A stretch of DNA of 48,230 nucleotides from Planctomycetales bacterium (GCA_027452145.1 DAIDHB010000380.1:1-48230); one strand, 5' to 3'. Positions 6,063-14,374 are shown, counted from the stretch's first letter. Notes: generated by a model not told the origin, from the letters alone. Numbers and translations: made by a program.

Positions 6063-6905
6063 TCAGCCAGGCAGACCCGGCTCGGGCAGGGGACCGTGTT
6101 CCGCATCGACGGCCAGCGCGGCGACGAACCCGGGCCGGGGTGCGGCCTCCCAGAGAGCCCAGCGATCGACGCGGTGCATCGGCCCGACCGGCTCGAACCG
6201 GGCCGGGAGCTCGCCCCGGCCGAACCCGGTCTCGTGCCGGGCGGCCAGGCCGGCGATGCCCGAGCCGAACGCCTTGAGCACGGCCTCCTTGCGGGTCCAA
6301 CCGCGCAGAAACGCGGCGGGCCGCTCGGATTCCGGGATCGTCGCGAATGCGGCATTTTCGGCCGGGGTAAAGAACGACGCGACGATCCGCTCGGCCTCGC
6401 CAACGGCCTTCATTCGTTCGACATCCACCCCCACCTCGCGGCCGAGTGCCACGGCGATCACCGCCAGGTCGGCCGAGTGCGAGACGTTGAACCGGAGGAA
6501 GCTGGGACGAGCCGCTTCCGGGCCGATGCTTGCTTCTGGATCGAGCTCTGGCTTGCCCGCGGCGCGGGCGCGGAAGCGCAGCGACCCGGGCGGCTGGTCC
6601 AGCAGCTCGCCGAGGATCTGTCGCAGGGCCGCGCGGCAGCGGGCGAACCGCCGGCGCTCGCGCGCTCGCACGAACCGGGCGGCGCGGGCGCGCTCGTCCT
6701 CCGACAGGATGGCCAGTTCGGGGCCTGGCTCGATGGTGTCGGCGCCGGACTCGGAATCGCCGAGGATCCCCTCGTCCAGTCCGACGACCCAGACGCGGAC
6801 CTCGTCGTCCGCCAGCGCGGGAATCCGAGCACCGGGCTCCCAGCTCACCAGCGTGGGCCTGGGGCTGTCGGTGGGGGGAGGGATGGGAATGCGTCCGGTG
6901 GTCAT
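6063..6905 (-). CDS. 4'-phosphopantetheinyl transferase (Sfp type)
   Basis: A 280-residue enzyme that moves the phosphopantetheine arm of CoA onto a serine of acyl or peptidyl carrier proteins. Both family motifs are present: GVDVERM at 159-165 (Mg ligands D161, E163) and WTRKEAVLKAFG at 203-214 with W203, K206 and E207. An NVSHSADLAV segment upstream is the usual CoA-contacting histidine motif. The size fits the longer Sfp class, which is broad in carrier specificity. The start MTTGRIPIPPP at 6905 is chosen; the longer frame upstream lacks family features. No polyketide or NRPS gene is in the window, so the carrier partner is elsewhere. Confidence 0.88.
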   Translation of the reverse strand: MTTGRIPIPPPTDSPRPTLVSWEPGARIPALADDEVRVWVVGLDEGILGDSESGADTIEPGPELAILSEDERARAARFVRARERRRFARCRAALRQILGELLDQPPGSLRFRARAAGKPELDPEASIGPEAARPSFLRFNVSHSADLAVIAVALGREVGVDVERMKAVGEAERIVASFFTPAENAAFATIPESERPAAFLRGWTRKEAVLKAFGSGIAGLAARHETGFGRGELPARFEPVGPMHRVDRWALWEAAPRPGFVAALAVDAEHGPLPEPGLPG

Positions 6906-7201
6906 GGATCGTGGGTCGGGGTGAGGGCTCAGGGGCAGCGAGAGAGCCGGGTTGCGGGACTGGCCCGCGCCTTTGGCGGCTCGGCAGGAGCCTGGCCCTC
7001 CCGTCGGATCGCCGCATGCGGAGATCCTGTCGGATGAGCCGTCCCGCCTCAACGGATTTCGCTGGCGTCCAGTATGTTCGCTCCTCGGCAGCGTCGGCAA
7101 CCCGATCCAGGTGCGTTCCTTGACAGCCGAATTCGCCGGGTTGACACTGGTCCTGGTCAACCTCGTGGAAGCCCCCGAGGAGCGAGCAATCGAGCCATCG
7201 C
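6906..7201. other. Divergent intergenic region
   Basis: This separates the leftward transferase from the rightward membrane-protein operon, so both promoters should lie here. A TTGACA at 7141-7146 on the + strand is a possible -35, but I see no matching -10. A half copy of the GGGAGGGCGAG palindromic repeat occupies 6978-7002. Confidence 0.4.
6978..7002. repeat. Half copy of the GGGAGGGCGAG palindromic repeat
   Basis: GGCTCGGCAGGAGCCTGGCCCTCCC resembles one arm of the full element at 28956-29033 (read on its opposite strand). The other arm is not recognisable here. Confidence 0.45.
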
Positions 7202-7678
7202 ATGGAACGTCCACGCTTCCAGTTCACGATCAGGCGGCTCGTTCAGCTCGTCGCGCTGGCGGCGTTCGATTGCTACCTGTTCCACCTGGGATTCCGGCTC
7301 GTAGCCGCCGCGTGGACGTTGGCCTTGCCGGGGTTTTTCCTCGACCGGGCCCGGGGCGGCTCGGGGATCTTCGGCTCGATGATGGCGGGCCTGCTGGGCT
7401 TCGTGACGATCGCGGTCGCGTGCAACCTCTATGCGCACCTGGCCTGGGGCGGCACCGCGTTCGACATGACGCCCGGGACGCTGGTCACGACCTCGGGGAT
7501 GATCGGCCTGCTCGGCGGGACGACCTTCGGCGTCTGTGCCTGGACGCTCCTGTCGCTCGGAGGCCTGATCGGCCGGCTCAGGGCACGCTGGCGCCCCGGA
7601 CCGAAGCCGGACCGCGGTGATTCGCAGGATCCGACCGTGCGGGTCGGTGTGGTGCTCCCGGAAGGTAGGAACGAGTGA
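7202..7678 (+). CDS. Small membrane protein, first of seven tandem paralogues
   Basis: 158 residues starting MERPRFQFTIRRLVQLVAL. The RPRFQFTIRRL opening followed by a hydrophobic helix is a common start of planctomycete small membrane proteins. A DRARGGSGIFGSMMAG loop (about residues 49-64) and two further hydrophobic segments follow, then a basic cytoplasmic-type tail. The R-x-RGG-x-G-I-x-G-M loop recurs in the next genes, so this is the founder or a diverged member of the array. Function unknown. It is separated from the second member by 217 bases, unlike the overlapping genes that follow. Confidence 0.75.
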   Translation: MERPRFQFTIRRLVQLVALAAFDCYLFHLGFRLVAAAWTLALPGFFLDRARGGSGIFGSMMAGLLGFVTIAVACNLYAHLAWGGTAFDMTPGTLVTTSGMIGLLGGTTFGVCAWTLLSLGGLIGRLRARWRPGPKPDRGDSQDPTVRVGVVLPEGRNE

Positions 7679-7895
7679 GGAGAGCAGAGTGAGGAGCGCA
7701 GCCGGCACGAGGCCGGCACACCCGGGCAAGATTCCGCCGGGCCGGCTGGGGTCTGGATGAACGGGCTCGAGATGCCCATCATAATAGGTGGCGGCGCCCC
7801 CGGTCCTGTCCTCCGCGTCGGACGCGTTCATGATCGCCTGGGCGGCCGAGGCGACGGGCTCGACGGCCGTCGCGGCCACATGGAGGGAACCTGAC

Positions 7896-8363
7896 GTGAA
7901 CCGATCCCGATCCCTGGGGCCATTCGCCCTCTGGCCGTTGATGCTCGGCGTGGTGATCTGCGGCGTGCTGCTGGCGGTCCTGCCGCTTCTGGTGGTCCTC
8001 ATCGTCTTCCCGGCGGCCGGGTTCCCGCTGGCCGGGTTCGCATTTGCGCGATCGCGGGGTGGCGAGGGAATCCTCGGGGCGATGCTCGGCGGCGCGATTG
8101 GGTTCCCGACGGGCAACATCGGAGTGGTCATACTGCTGTCGCGGATGTATGGGCTCCCCGACCTGTCCTCGCCGGTGCCGTGGGCCATCCTGCCGGCGCT
8201 GGGAATCCTCGGCCTGGCCTGGGGCGGACTGATCGGCTCGTGGGCATGGTCGATCGCCCGGCGAGGCCGCCCGGCCGTCGCGGGGGCGTCGGCGAGGGGC
8301 CGGAGCACGGTGGGTCCGACGTACCGCCCGCACTTCGTGCGCAGGCGCTACCGCGAGCTGTGA
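7896..8363 (+). CDS. Small membrane protein, paralogue 2
   Basis: 155 residues. A GTG at 7896 is chosen because a GGAGGGA ribosome binding site lies 6 bases upstream; the open frame begins earlier without any site. Predicted helices include GVVICGVLLAVLPLLVVLIV, the region after the ARSRGGEGILGAMLGG loop, and ILPALGILGLAWGGLIGS. The loop and the final WGGLIGSWAWSI segment match paralogue 6 (9728), where WGMLVGSLIWSI occurs. Function unknown. The next gene starts 8 bases after its stop. Confidence 0.72.
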   Translation: MNRSRSLGPFALWPLMLGVVICGVLLAVLPLLVVLIVFPAAGFPLAGFAFARSRGGEGILGAMLGGAIGFPTGNIGVVILLSRMYGLPDLSSPVPWAILPALGILGLAWGGLIGSWAWSIARRGRPAVAGASARGRSTVGPTYRPHFVRRRYREL

Positions 8364-8371
8364 CGGGAGCG

Positions 8372-8824
8372 ATGCCGATGTCCGGGCCCCACCTCACCCT
8401 GCGCCACCTGATGGCGGCGATCGCCGTGCTGGCGGTGGTCCTGGCCGTGATGCGTCAGCCATTCGGCCTGCCGGTGGTCTGGGTCGGCAGCATGACCACG
8501 GGCGCGGCAATCGCCTACCGTCGGGGCCGGTCGGGATTCCTGGGCGGGATCGCGGTCGGCGTGGCGGGGACGCTGGGGCTTGGGATCTATCAGCGCGTGA
8601 CGCACCAGTATATCTTCGATAGCTCGACCGGCCCGGGGCCGATGGTGACGGCGATCATCCTGGCGACCTATGTGGGAGCGGGGGCCGTGCAGGGTACACT
8701 GGCCTCCATCCCGGTCTGGCTGATCGCGGGCGTCCATCGTGCCGAACGCGAGCGCGAGGAGGCTCGCGAAGCGATACCGAACGAGGCCGACGACGAGACG
8801 GGCGAGGGGGATCCTCTGTCGTGA
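8372..8824 (+). CDS. Small membrane protein, paralogue 3 (type Y)
   Basis: 150 residues from the ATG at 8372 (an alternative ATG lies at 8378), behind a GGGAG ribosome binding site. The sequence shares LRHLMAAIAVLAVVLAVMR, an RRGRSGFLGG loop, QRVTHQYIF and the IPVWLIAG plus EREREEAREA tail with paralogue 5 (9267). The nucleotide identity of these two genes is high enough to be seen by eye. Three to four hydrophobic segments and a charged C-terminal tail ending ETGEGDPLS. Function unknown. The stop overlaps the next gene by 4 bases (GTGA). Confidence 0.75.
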   Translation: MPMSGPHLTLRHLMAAIAVLAVVLAVMRQPFGLPVVWVGSMTTGAAIAYRRGRSGFLGGIAVGVAGTLGLGIYQRVTHQYIFDSSTGPGPMVTAIILATYVGAGAVQGTLASIPVWLIAGVHRAEREREEAREAIPNEADDETGEGDPLS

Positions 8825-9270
8825 AGCGACCCCGGGTGCAATTCACGCTGTGGCAGATGACGATCGTCGTGGCGATCTGCGCCGTGCTGCTGGCCGCGGT
8901 GCGGTCGCCGATCTGGCTCGCGGGTTTCCTCACGCCCCTGATGCTGATCGGCATCTGGCGGACGGGGAACGCCGAGGAGCGGCGGCGGGACGCGGTGGTC
9001 ATCGGCGTGGTGCTGCTGGTGATCGTCACGGTGGGTATGCTCGACATCCTGACCGTCGTCCAGGGCTGGTGGAATCCCGCTGGGCTCGTCTGGTTCGATC
9101 TTCTGGATGTGCGGCTCCTGGTCCTCCTCGGCCTGCCGGTGGTCCTCCTGATCGCAACGTCTCTGGGGAGGTTCCAGCTCGCGGCGAGGACGATCGCCCG
9201 ACCGCTCGATCCGACCGGGACGGCGGCGCGCGCACGACCGCAATCCCGGCACGAGGTCGGCACGCCATGA
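8821..9270 (+). CDS. Small membrane protein, paralogue 4 (type X)
   Basis: 149 residues from a GTG at 8821 within a GTGA overlap. The N-terminus KRPRVQFTLWQMTIVVAIC is nearly the same as that of paralogue 6. Beyond about residue 30 it differs: an IGIWRTGNAEERRRD loop replaces the RGG loop, then two helices (AVVIGVVLLVIVTVG and LLVLLGLPVVLLIATS). This gene may thus be a recombinant of an X-type start with another body. Function unknown. Confidence 0.73.
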   Translation: MKRPRVQFTLWQMTIVVAICAVLLAAVRSPIWLAGFLTPLMLIGIWRTGNAEERRRDAVVIGVVLLVIVTVGMLDILTVVQGWWNPAGLVWFDLLDVRLLVLLGLPVVLLIATSLGRFQLAARTIARPLDPTGTAARARPQSRHEVGTP

Positions 9271-9731
9271 GCGGAACCGGGCGAATCCCCCGCATCACGC
9301 TCGGCCGCCTGATGGCGGCGATCGCCGTGCTGGCGGTGGTGTTCGCCCTGTTGCGCCTGCCGTTCGGCTTCATGCTCGCGGTCCCGGTGAGCGGGGCTGC
9401 CGGTGCGACCGTCGGCTGTCGCCGGAATCCCCTGGGTTGGGGCCGTTTCGCGGGGATCGTCATCGGTGGGGCGGTCATGCTCGCGGTCGGGCTCTCTCAG
9501 CGATTAACGCACGAATATCTGTTTTCAACCCCGGAATTCACCAGTATCTCCGCCACGGCGGTCCTGCTGGTGGTGGCTGTGTGCCAGGGGCTCATCTTCG
9601 GTACTCTTGGTAGCATCCCGGTGTGGCTCATCGCGGACATCCGCCGCGAGGAACGCGAGCGCGAGGAGGCCCGCGCGGCGATGGCGGTCGAGGACGGCCG
9701 AGAGACGGGCGAGGGGGATCATCCGTCGTGA
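9267..9731 (+). CDS. Small membrane protein, paralogue 5 (type Y)
   Basis: 154 residues from the ATG at 9267 in an ATGA overlap. It duplicates paralogue 3: LGRLMAAIAVLAVVFALLR, SQRLTHEYLF, GSIPVWLIADI, REEREREEARAAM and the final ETGEGDHPS. The RRG loop has diverged to CRRNPLGWGRFAG. The stop again overlaps a GTG start by 4 bases, as after paralogue 3. Function unknown. Confidence 0.75.
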   Translation: MSGTGRIPRITLGRLMAAIAVLAVVFALLRLPFGFMLAVPVSGAAGATVGCRRNPLGWGRFAGIVIGGAVMLAVGLSQRLTHEYLFSTPEFTSISATAVLLVVAVCQGLIFGTLGSIPVWLIADIRREEREREEARAAMAVEDGRETGEGDHPS

Positions 9732-10207
9732 AACGCCCCCGGGTGCAATTCACACTGCGACGGATGATGATCGTCGTGGCGATCTGCGCCCTTGTGATGG
9801 CGGCCGTGCCGTGGCCGCTGTTGATCCCGCTGTTCCTGATCGTCGGCCTCCCGATCGGCGGGTATGCCATCGGCCGGGCGCGGGGCGGGGTGGGGCTCGC
9901 CGGGTCGATGGCGGCCGGGGCGATCGGGGTTCCACTCTGCGGGCTGGGGTTCCTCGTGTTGCTCGGAATCCGTTCCCGGGTCCAGGTCCTCGACTCGCCA
10001 TTGCCGTGGCTCGGGACGATGGTGCTGACGGTCGTCGGCTCGGGCTGGGGCATGCTGGTGGGCTCGCTGATCTGGTCGATCCAGCGGCTGGCCGACCGGG
10101 TCGACGACCCGATGCCCGAGCCCGAGCCGGCGGTCGGGCCAATCCACTGGAGCGGGTTCGACGACCACGAGCGGCCTCGCGCGCGGCCCGGAGGGAAGTC
10201 CCGATGA
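9728..10207 (+). CDS. Small membrane protein, paralogue 6 (type X)
   Basis: 159 residues from a GTG at 9728. The start KRPRVQFTLRRMMIVVAIC is close to paralogue 4, and the body (GYAIGRARGGVGLAGSMAAG, then WGMLVGSLIWSIQR) is close to paralogue 2. A Pro/Glu-rich tail follows. With paralogues 3-5 it forms a Y-X-Y-X pattern that points to tandem duplication of a two-gene unit. Function unknown. Confidence 0.75.
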   Translation: MKRPRVQFTLRRMMIVVAICALVMAAVPWPLLIPLFLIVGLPIGGYAIGRARGGVGLAGSMAAGAIGVPLCGLGFLVLLGIRSRVQVLDSPLPWLGTMVLTVVGSGWGMLVGSLIWSIQRLADRVDDPMPEPEPAVGPIHWSGFDDHERPRARPGGKSR

Positions 10208-10689
10208 TCGCACCCCGACAGTACACGCTGGGCGAGCTGATGGGCCTGGTGGCGATTTCCGGCGTGGGGTTCGCGCTGTTGACGACCGACCTGGCACTCC
10301 TGGGCGTGGGGTTGCTGGTCGTGCTGCCGGGCTTCGTACTGGGGCGCGTCCGGGGCCAGACGGGGATCGTCGGCGGGATGATTTCGGGGTGCGCCCTGCC
10401 GCTGCTCGGGACTCTGGCGTGGCTCGCGATCGATTTCCGCGTCCGCGCGCGCCCGGCGGGCGAGGCGTTCAACATACTGCCGGCGCTTTACATGATCTTG
10501 ATGGTCTGCCTGATCTGGTCGGGGGTCGTGAGCTGCCTGCTGTACGCGCTGGACCGGCGGTTGCAGGGAGGTCCCGTGCTCGCGCCGGATCGGCCCGGCC
10601 CGCCCGATGCGGGCATCCGGTTCCTGTCGGACGAGCCCGCGCCGGCCGTCGATACGACGACCGGTAGGACGAGGAGAACCAGTCGATGA
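10204..10689 (+). CDS. Small membrane protein, paralogue 7
   Basis: 161 residues from the ATG at 10204 in an ATGA overlap. YTLGELMGLVAISGVGFALL starts the first helix, followed by LPGFVLGRVRGQTGIVGGMISG, which has the array's RxRG-x-x-G-I-x-G-M loop, and two more hydrophobic stretches (LPLLGTLAWLAI and MILMVCLIWSGVVSCLLY). The C-terminal 40 residues are disordered. It overlaps the oxidoreductase gene by 4 bases. Function unknown. Confidence 0.73.
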   Translation: MIAPRQYTLGELMGLVAISGVGFALLTTDLALLGVGLLVVLPGFVLGRVRGQTGIVGGMISGCALPLLGTLAWLAIDFRVRARPAGEAFNILPALYMILMVCLIWSGVVSCLLYALDRRLQGGPVLAPDRPGPPDAGIRFLSDEPAPAVDTTTGRTRRTSR

Positions 10690-11672
10690 GAGCGATCGTG
10701 ATCGCGGGTCGAGGCGGGGCCGAGGTGCTCGAGATCCGCGAGGTGCCGGCGCCCGAGCCGCGTGGCGACCAGATTCGCGTGCGCGTGCGGGCCTGTGCGC
10801 TCAACCGGGCGGACCTGATGCAGGCGCGCGGCATGTACCCGGCGCCGCCGGGCGCGCCGGCGGACATCCCGGGCCTCGAATATGCCGGCGAGGTCGATGC
10901 GATCGGGCCGGACGCAATCGGGCCGTTGAAGGTCGGCGATCGGGTTTTTGGAATCGTCGGCGGGGGCGGCCAGGCCGAATACGTGCTGACCCACGAGCGG
11001 ATGGCCGTGCCGATCCCGGGCAACCTGGATTTCGTCCAGGCGGCCGCGGTGCCCGAGGCTTTTCTCACCGCTCATGACGCCCTGACGGCCCGCGGCCGGC
11101 TCAATCCGGGGGAATCCGTGCTGATCCACGCGGTCGGCAGCGGCGTCGGCACGGCGGCCGTGCAGGTCGCCCACGCGATGGGCTGCACCGTGCTCGGCAC
11201 GTCGCGCACGGCCGAGAAGCTCGAACGGGCCCGCGAACTGGGCCTCGATCATCCGATCGATACATCAAAAGAATCGTTCGCCGAGGCCGTGAAAACCCTG
11301 ACGAATGGGGCCGGGGTCAGCGTGGTGATCGACTTCCTGGGCGGCCCGGCGCTGGCGGCGAACCTGGCCGCGCTGGCCCCGCTGGGGCGCCTGGTGATCG
11401 TCGGCTATCTGGGTGGCGCCAATGCACCCGTTGACCTGAGCACGATCCTGCGCAAGCGATTGACGATCGTCGGCACGACGCTGCGTGCCCGGCCGCTCGA
11501 GGAGAAGATCGCCGCCACTCGACGGTTCGCCGAGCAGGTGATTCCCTGGCTGGCGCGGGGACTCGTGCGCCCGGTGGTCGATTCGGTGTTTGACCTGGAC
11601 GACGTGCGAAAAGCCCAGGCGCGGATGGAGGCGAACGAGGTGTTCGGCAAGGTGGTGCTGCGGGTTGGGTGA
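10686..11672 (+). CDS. NADPH:quinone oxidoreductase-type medium-chain dehydrogenase
   Basis: A 328-residue zinc-independent MDR enzyme. The N-terminal catalytic domain carries the family signature GxxxxPxxPGLEYAGEVDAIG and NRADLMQARGMYPAP; the Rossmann domain starts with VLIHAVGSGVGTAAVQVAHAMG. The cysteine pattern of zinc-binding alcohol dehydrogenases is absent, as in quinone and enone reductases (QOR, zeta-crystallin, PIG3). It probably reduces quinones or alpha,beta-unsaturated carbonyls with NADPH. Its start overlaps the last membrane paralogue by 4 bases, so it is transcribed with that array, though no shared role is evident. Confidence 0.88.
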   Translation: MRAIVIAGRGGAEVLEIREVPAPEPRGDQIRVRVRACALNRADLMQARGMYPAPPGAPADIPGLEYAGEVDAIGPDAIGPLKVGDRVFGIVGGGGQAEYVLTHERMAVPIPGNLDFVQAAAVPEAFLTAHDALTARGRLNPGESVLIHAVGSGVGTAAVQVAHAMGCTVLGTSRTAEKLERARELGLDHPIDTSKESFAEAVKTLTNGAGVSVVIDFLGGPALAANLAALAPLGRLVIVGYLGGANAPVDLSTILRKRLTIVGTTLRARPLEEKIAATRRFAEQVIPWLARGLVRPVVDSVFDLDDVRKAQARMEANEVFGKVVLRVG

Positions 11673-11677
11673 GTGGC

Positions 11678-11708
11678 ACGGAGGCGGGAGCGATATCGCC
11701 TTCTCCGT
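11678..11708. terminator. Hairpin between convergent genes
   Basis: ACGGAG (11678-11683) pairs with CTCCGT (11703-11708), and GCGATATCGC inside is itself palindromic. The hairpin lies 5 bases after the oxidoreductase stop and before the hicA stop on the other strand. No U-run follows, so it may be a mere structural or weak bidirectional terminator. Confidence 0.35.
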
Positions 11709-11747
11709 CCCACCCATCGTCAATCCCATCCAGGACATGAGCGACCC

Positions 11748-11960
11748 TCACAGGAGGGCGCGGAACTCGTCTGGGGTGAAGCCGGCGTCCCGGGCGATAC
11801 CGCCCATGGTGATTGCGTTGACCGGGTTGTGTCGCGGGATCACAACCTTCCGTTCGCCGTTCGACATGATGATATGCCGACCCTGGCGGACAACGCGGAA
11901 GCCGGCTTTCTCGAGGGCGCGCACGGCATCCAGATGGTTGACGCCTGGCAGCCGGGGCAT
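11748..11960 (-). CDS. hicA: HicA-family mRNA interferase toxin
   Basis: A 70-residue protein with a double-stranded-RNA-binding-like fold. The family core is seen in ALEKAGFRVVRQGRHIIMSN, with the catalytic histidine H29 in GRHI, followed by KVVIPRHNPVNAITMGGIARDAGF. HicA cleaves mRNA and tmRNA when free of HicB. The gene follows its antitoxin after only 2 bases. Length and catalytic residue are normal, so it should be active. Confidence 0.92.
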   Translation of the reverse strand: MPRLPGVNHLDAVRALEKAGFRVVRQGRHIIMSNGERKVVIPRHNPVNAITMGGIARDAGFTPDEFRALL

Positions 11961-11962
11961 GG

Positions 11963-12172
11963 CTAGACCGCCACCTCGACCTCGCGAACCTCACCTCGAT
12001 GTTCGAGAGATTCGTCGGCTTCCACCTCGACCTCGAGGTATTCGCGAATCGCCACGGCGATGTTGGCCAGGGCCTCGGACTCGTCGTTTCCCTGCGACCA
12101 GCAGCCCGGCAGGCTCGGTGCGCAGACCGCGACACCCTCGTCCGACGGGTAGAGAAGAACCTTGAACTTCAT
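11963..12172 (-). CDS. hicB: HicB-family antitoxin
   Basis: A 69-residue partial-RNase-H-fold antitoxin. The opening FKVLLYPSDEGVAVCAPSLPGCWSQG is the classic HicB signature, followed by the helix ESEALANIAVAIREYLE. It lacks the extra C-terminal DNA-binding domain of longer HicB proteins and ends in an acidic tail. A GAGGAG site stands 9 bases before the ATG. The antitoxin gene precedes the toxin gene, the reverse of the Escherichia coli hicAB order but known elsewhere. Confidence 0.9.
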   Translation of the reverse strand: MKFKVLLYPSDEGVAVCAPSLPGCWSQGNDESEALANIAVAIREYLEVEVEADESLEHRGEVREVEVAV

Positions 12173-12222
12173 CGTCGGGTCTCCTCGAATTCAGAGCGCA
12201 TCCCCATTCATTCGATCCGGCC

Positions 12223-13011
12223 TCACCTCGGGCTCAGGATGGCCGAGTAATCGACGGTCTCGGCGGCGTCGCTGCCGGCGAGCTGGCCGTCCTGGATCTC
12301 GAGGACCAGGTCGTCGGGAGTGATGAAACGGCGGTCGTGCGTGACGATCACCAGCGTCGTGCCGGAGGATTCCTGCATGCGGCGCAGGATCGCGTAGATC
12401 TCGTCCCCGGTGCGGCTGTCGAGCTCGCCGGTGGGCTCGTCGGCGAGGATCAGCACCGGCTGCTTCACCAGCGCCCGCGCGATGGCCACCCGCTGCTGCT
12501 CGCCGCCGGAGAGCTGGTACGGGCGGTGGTCGAGCCGGTCGCCCAGGCCGACCTCCGCCAGCAGGTCGGCGGCGCGCCGGCGCTGCTCGGCCGTGATCCC
12601 CCGGGGCATGAAGGGCACCAGCACGTTCTCGAGGGCCGACAGGTTGCTGATCAGGTTGAACGACTGGAAGATGAAACCGATCTCGTCCCGGCGATAGAGA
12701 TTCTGGCGCGACTCGGACATCTTCGCCAGGTCGTGACCGTTGACCAGGATCTCGCCCGAAGTGGGGCGGTCGAGCGCGCCGAGCAGGTACAGCAGCGAGC
12801 TCTTGCCCGAACCGCTGGGCCCGACGATGAACGCGAATCGGCCGCGGTCGATCTGGCAGGAGATCCCGCGCAGGGCCTCGACCATTCGGCTGCCGCTGCG
12901 ATAGGACTTGTGCACGTTCCTGACGTCGATCATCGGCAGCTCTCTGGTTCGCGGCCCGGGGCGAGCGGCGCGGGGTGACGCGGACACGATCGCGATCGAA
13001 TCGGCGGCCAT
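12223..13011 (-). CDS. ABC transporter ATP-binding protein (MacB/LolD type)
   Basis: 262 residues. Walker A GPSGSGKSS at 64-72, Q-loop in IFQSFNL, signature LSGGEQQRVAIARAL starting at 167, Walker B VLILADEPTGELD with catalytic E192, and a THDRR switch histidine. This close relation to LolD/MacB suggests a transporter acting on lipoproteins, peptides or envelope stress rather than a bulk importer. The start at 13011 is preferred over the internal MIDVRNVHKSY (12933) because a full AGGAGGT site sits 5 bases before it; that adds a 26-residue N-terminal extension. It lies 151 bases after the permease gene on the same strand. Confidence 0.92.
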   Translation of the reverse strand: MAADSIAIVSASPRAARPGPRTRELPMIDVRNVHKSYRSGSRMVEALRGISCQIDRGRFAFIVGPSGSGKSSLLYLLGALDRPTSGEILVNGHDLAKMSESRQNLYRRDEIGFIFQSFNLISNLSALENVLVPFMPRGITAEQRRRAADLLAEVGLGDRLDHRPYQLSGGEQQRVAIARALVKQPVLILADEPTGELDSRTGDEIYAILRRMQESSGTTLVIVTHDRRFITPDDLVLEIQDGQLAGSDAAETVDYSAILSPR

Positions 13012-13162
13012 CCTGGACCTCCTAATTGCTCCGTCACATCGAGAATTCCATCCACGTTCGTCATCGCGCCGCGGTGGGTTGATACAGATTGATTCGCCGG
13101 GGATTCGGTTTTGGTTCGATTCGGTCGAGGGTGCGGTGCAACCGTCGGGGCCCCTGGATGGA

Positions 13163-14374
13163 TCAGCGGGCGCCGACGCGGATCGCCTCCATGGGGGCCA
13201 TTCGCGCGGCCTTCCAGGCGGGGTAGAGGCCTCCGAGGGTGCCGGTGGCGACCGCCAGGCCGATGCCGAGGGCCCAGAGCGACGGGGTGAGCCCGACTTG
13301 CAGGCCCCCCTCGACGAGCTGGTTGACCACGGCCGTGCCGGCCCAGGCGAGCAGGCAGCCGACGATCCCGGCGAGCAGGCCGATGTACGCGGATTCGAGC
13401 GTCACCAGGCCCAGGATATGGCCCCGCGACCAGCCGTTCGTCCGCAGCACGCCAAACTCGCCGAACCGCTCGGTGGTGCTCATCAGCATGGTGTTGACGA
13501 TCCCCACGACGCCAACCAGAAGCGCCAGGCTGACCGTCATCAGCAGGAAGGTATCAATCTGTCCCAGCAGCGTGCTGAAACTCGCCTGGGCCTCGTCCAT
13601 GCTCCGGGCGTCGAATCCGGGTTGGGCCTTCTCGATCGCCGCGATGAGCTGGTCGTTCTTGCCGGGGTCGTCGCCCTCGACGTAGATCGTCGACAGCGCA
13701 CCCTCGGGACGATTCAGCACGCGGCGTGCCGTGCCGATGTCCATGATGATCACCACGTCGAGCAGCATCGAGCCGGTCTCATACAGGCCGACGATCGTGA
13801 ACGGCTTGCCGCCGATCTGGAGGGTATCGCCCACCTTTTTCGGCCGGCCCTGTTCATCGGGGTGCTCGCGGGCGATCTTGCGGCTGATCACGATGTTGTT
13901 CGAGCCCTCGTCGCCCTCGCGGAGGAACCGGCCCTCGCCCTTGTCGTGCAGCGCCTTGGGGAAGACCGCGCTGCGGAGGTTCTGGTGGGCCTTGATGTCC
14001 TGGCCGGCGACCACCGGCTGGTCGAAGATGGACATCTGCTTGCCCGGCTTGAACATCCCGGAAATAATGCCGCGGCCCTCGACCGACGGGGCCAGGCCCC
14101 AGACCTCCGGGGCGACCGAACGGACCGCCGGGATCTTCCGCAGCTCGTCCGGCAACGACGCCGGGACGTTGCTGAACACGGGGCTGAGCGCGTTGTCGCT
14201 CAGGACGACCAGGCCCTGAATGCCGCTGAGCGTGTCGCTCACCAGGTTCCGCAGGCTGTTGGAGACCGCGAACAGCCCGAGCACCCCAAGGACCGGAATC
14301 GACAGGCCCACCAGGGCCAGGGCCGTCCGGATCGGCCGGGTCAGCAGGTTCCGCCAGGCGAATCTACCCATCAA
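13163..14374 (-). CDS. ABC transporter permease of the MacB/FtsX family
   Basis: 403 residues. One N-terminal transmembrane helix (about 14-38) is followed by a 240-residue periplasmic MacB-PCD-like domain and three C-terminal helices (starting near 285, 335 and 370), the FtsX/MacB plan. The end, LYPAWKAARMAPMEAIRVGAR, is the typical coupling C-terminus. With the ATPase it should form a mechanotransmission-type transporter that moves or extracts envelope substrates. No membrane fusion protein is encoded alongside, so an outer-membrane partner, if any, is elsewhere. The first of two adjacent ATGs (14374, 14371) is given. Confidence 0.9.
   Translation of the reverse strand: MMGRFAWRNLLTRPIRTALALVGLSIPVLGVLGLFAVSNSLRNLVSDTLSGIQGLVVLSDNALSPVFSNVPASLPDELRKIPAVRSVAPEVWGLAPSVEGRGIISGMFKPGKQMSIFDQPVVAGQDIKAHQNLRSAVFPKALHDKGEGRFLREGDEGSNNIVISRKIAREHPDEQGRPKKVGDTLQIGGKPFTIVGLYETGSMLLDVVIIMDIGTARRVLNRPEGALSTIYVEGDDPGKNDQLIAAIEKAQPGFDARSMDEAQASFSTLLGQIDTFLLMTVSLALLVGVVGIVNTMLMSTTERFGEFGVLRTNGWSRGHILGLVTLESAYIGLLAGIVGCLLAWAGTAVVNQLVEGGLQVGLTPSLWALGIGLAVATGTLGGLYPAWKAARMAPMEAIRVGAR

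Noticed and set aside
5064..7037. A 657-residue frame antisense to the RING-like and transferase genes
   Set aside because: It spans two real genes and the gap between them and has no domain; a shadow of codon bias.
12223..12933. Short version of the ABC ATPase starting at MIDVRNVHKSY
   Set aside because: It would match the family length, but the strong AGGAGGT lies in front of the upstream ATG at 13011.
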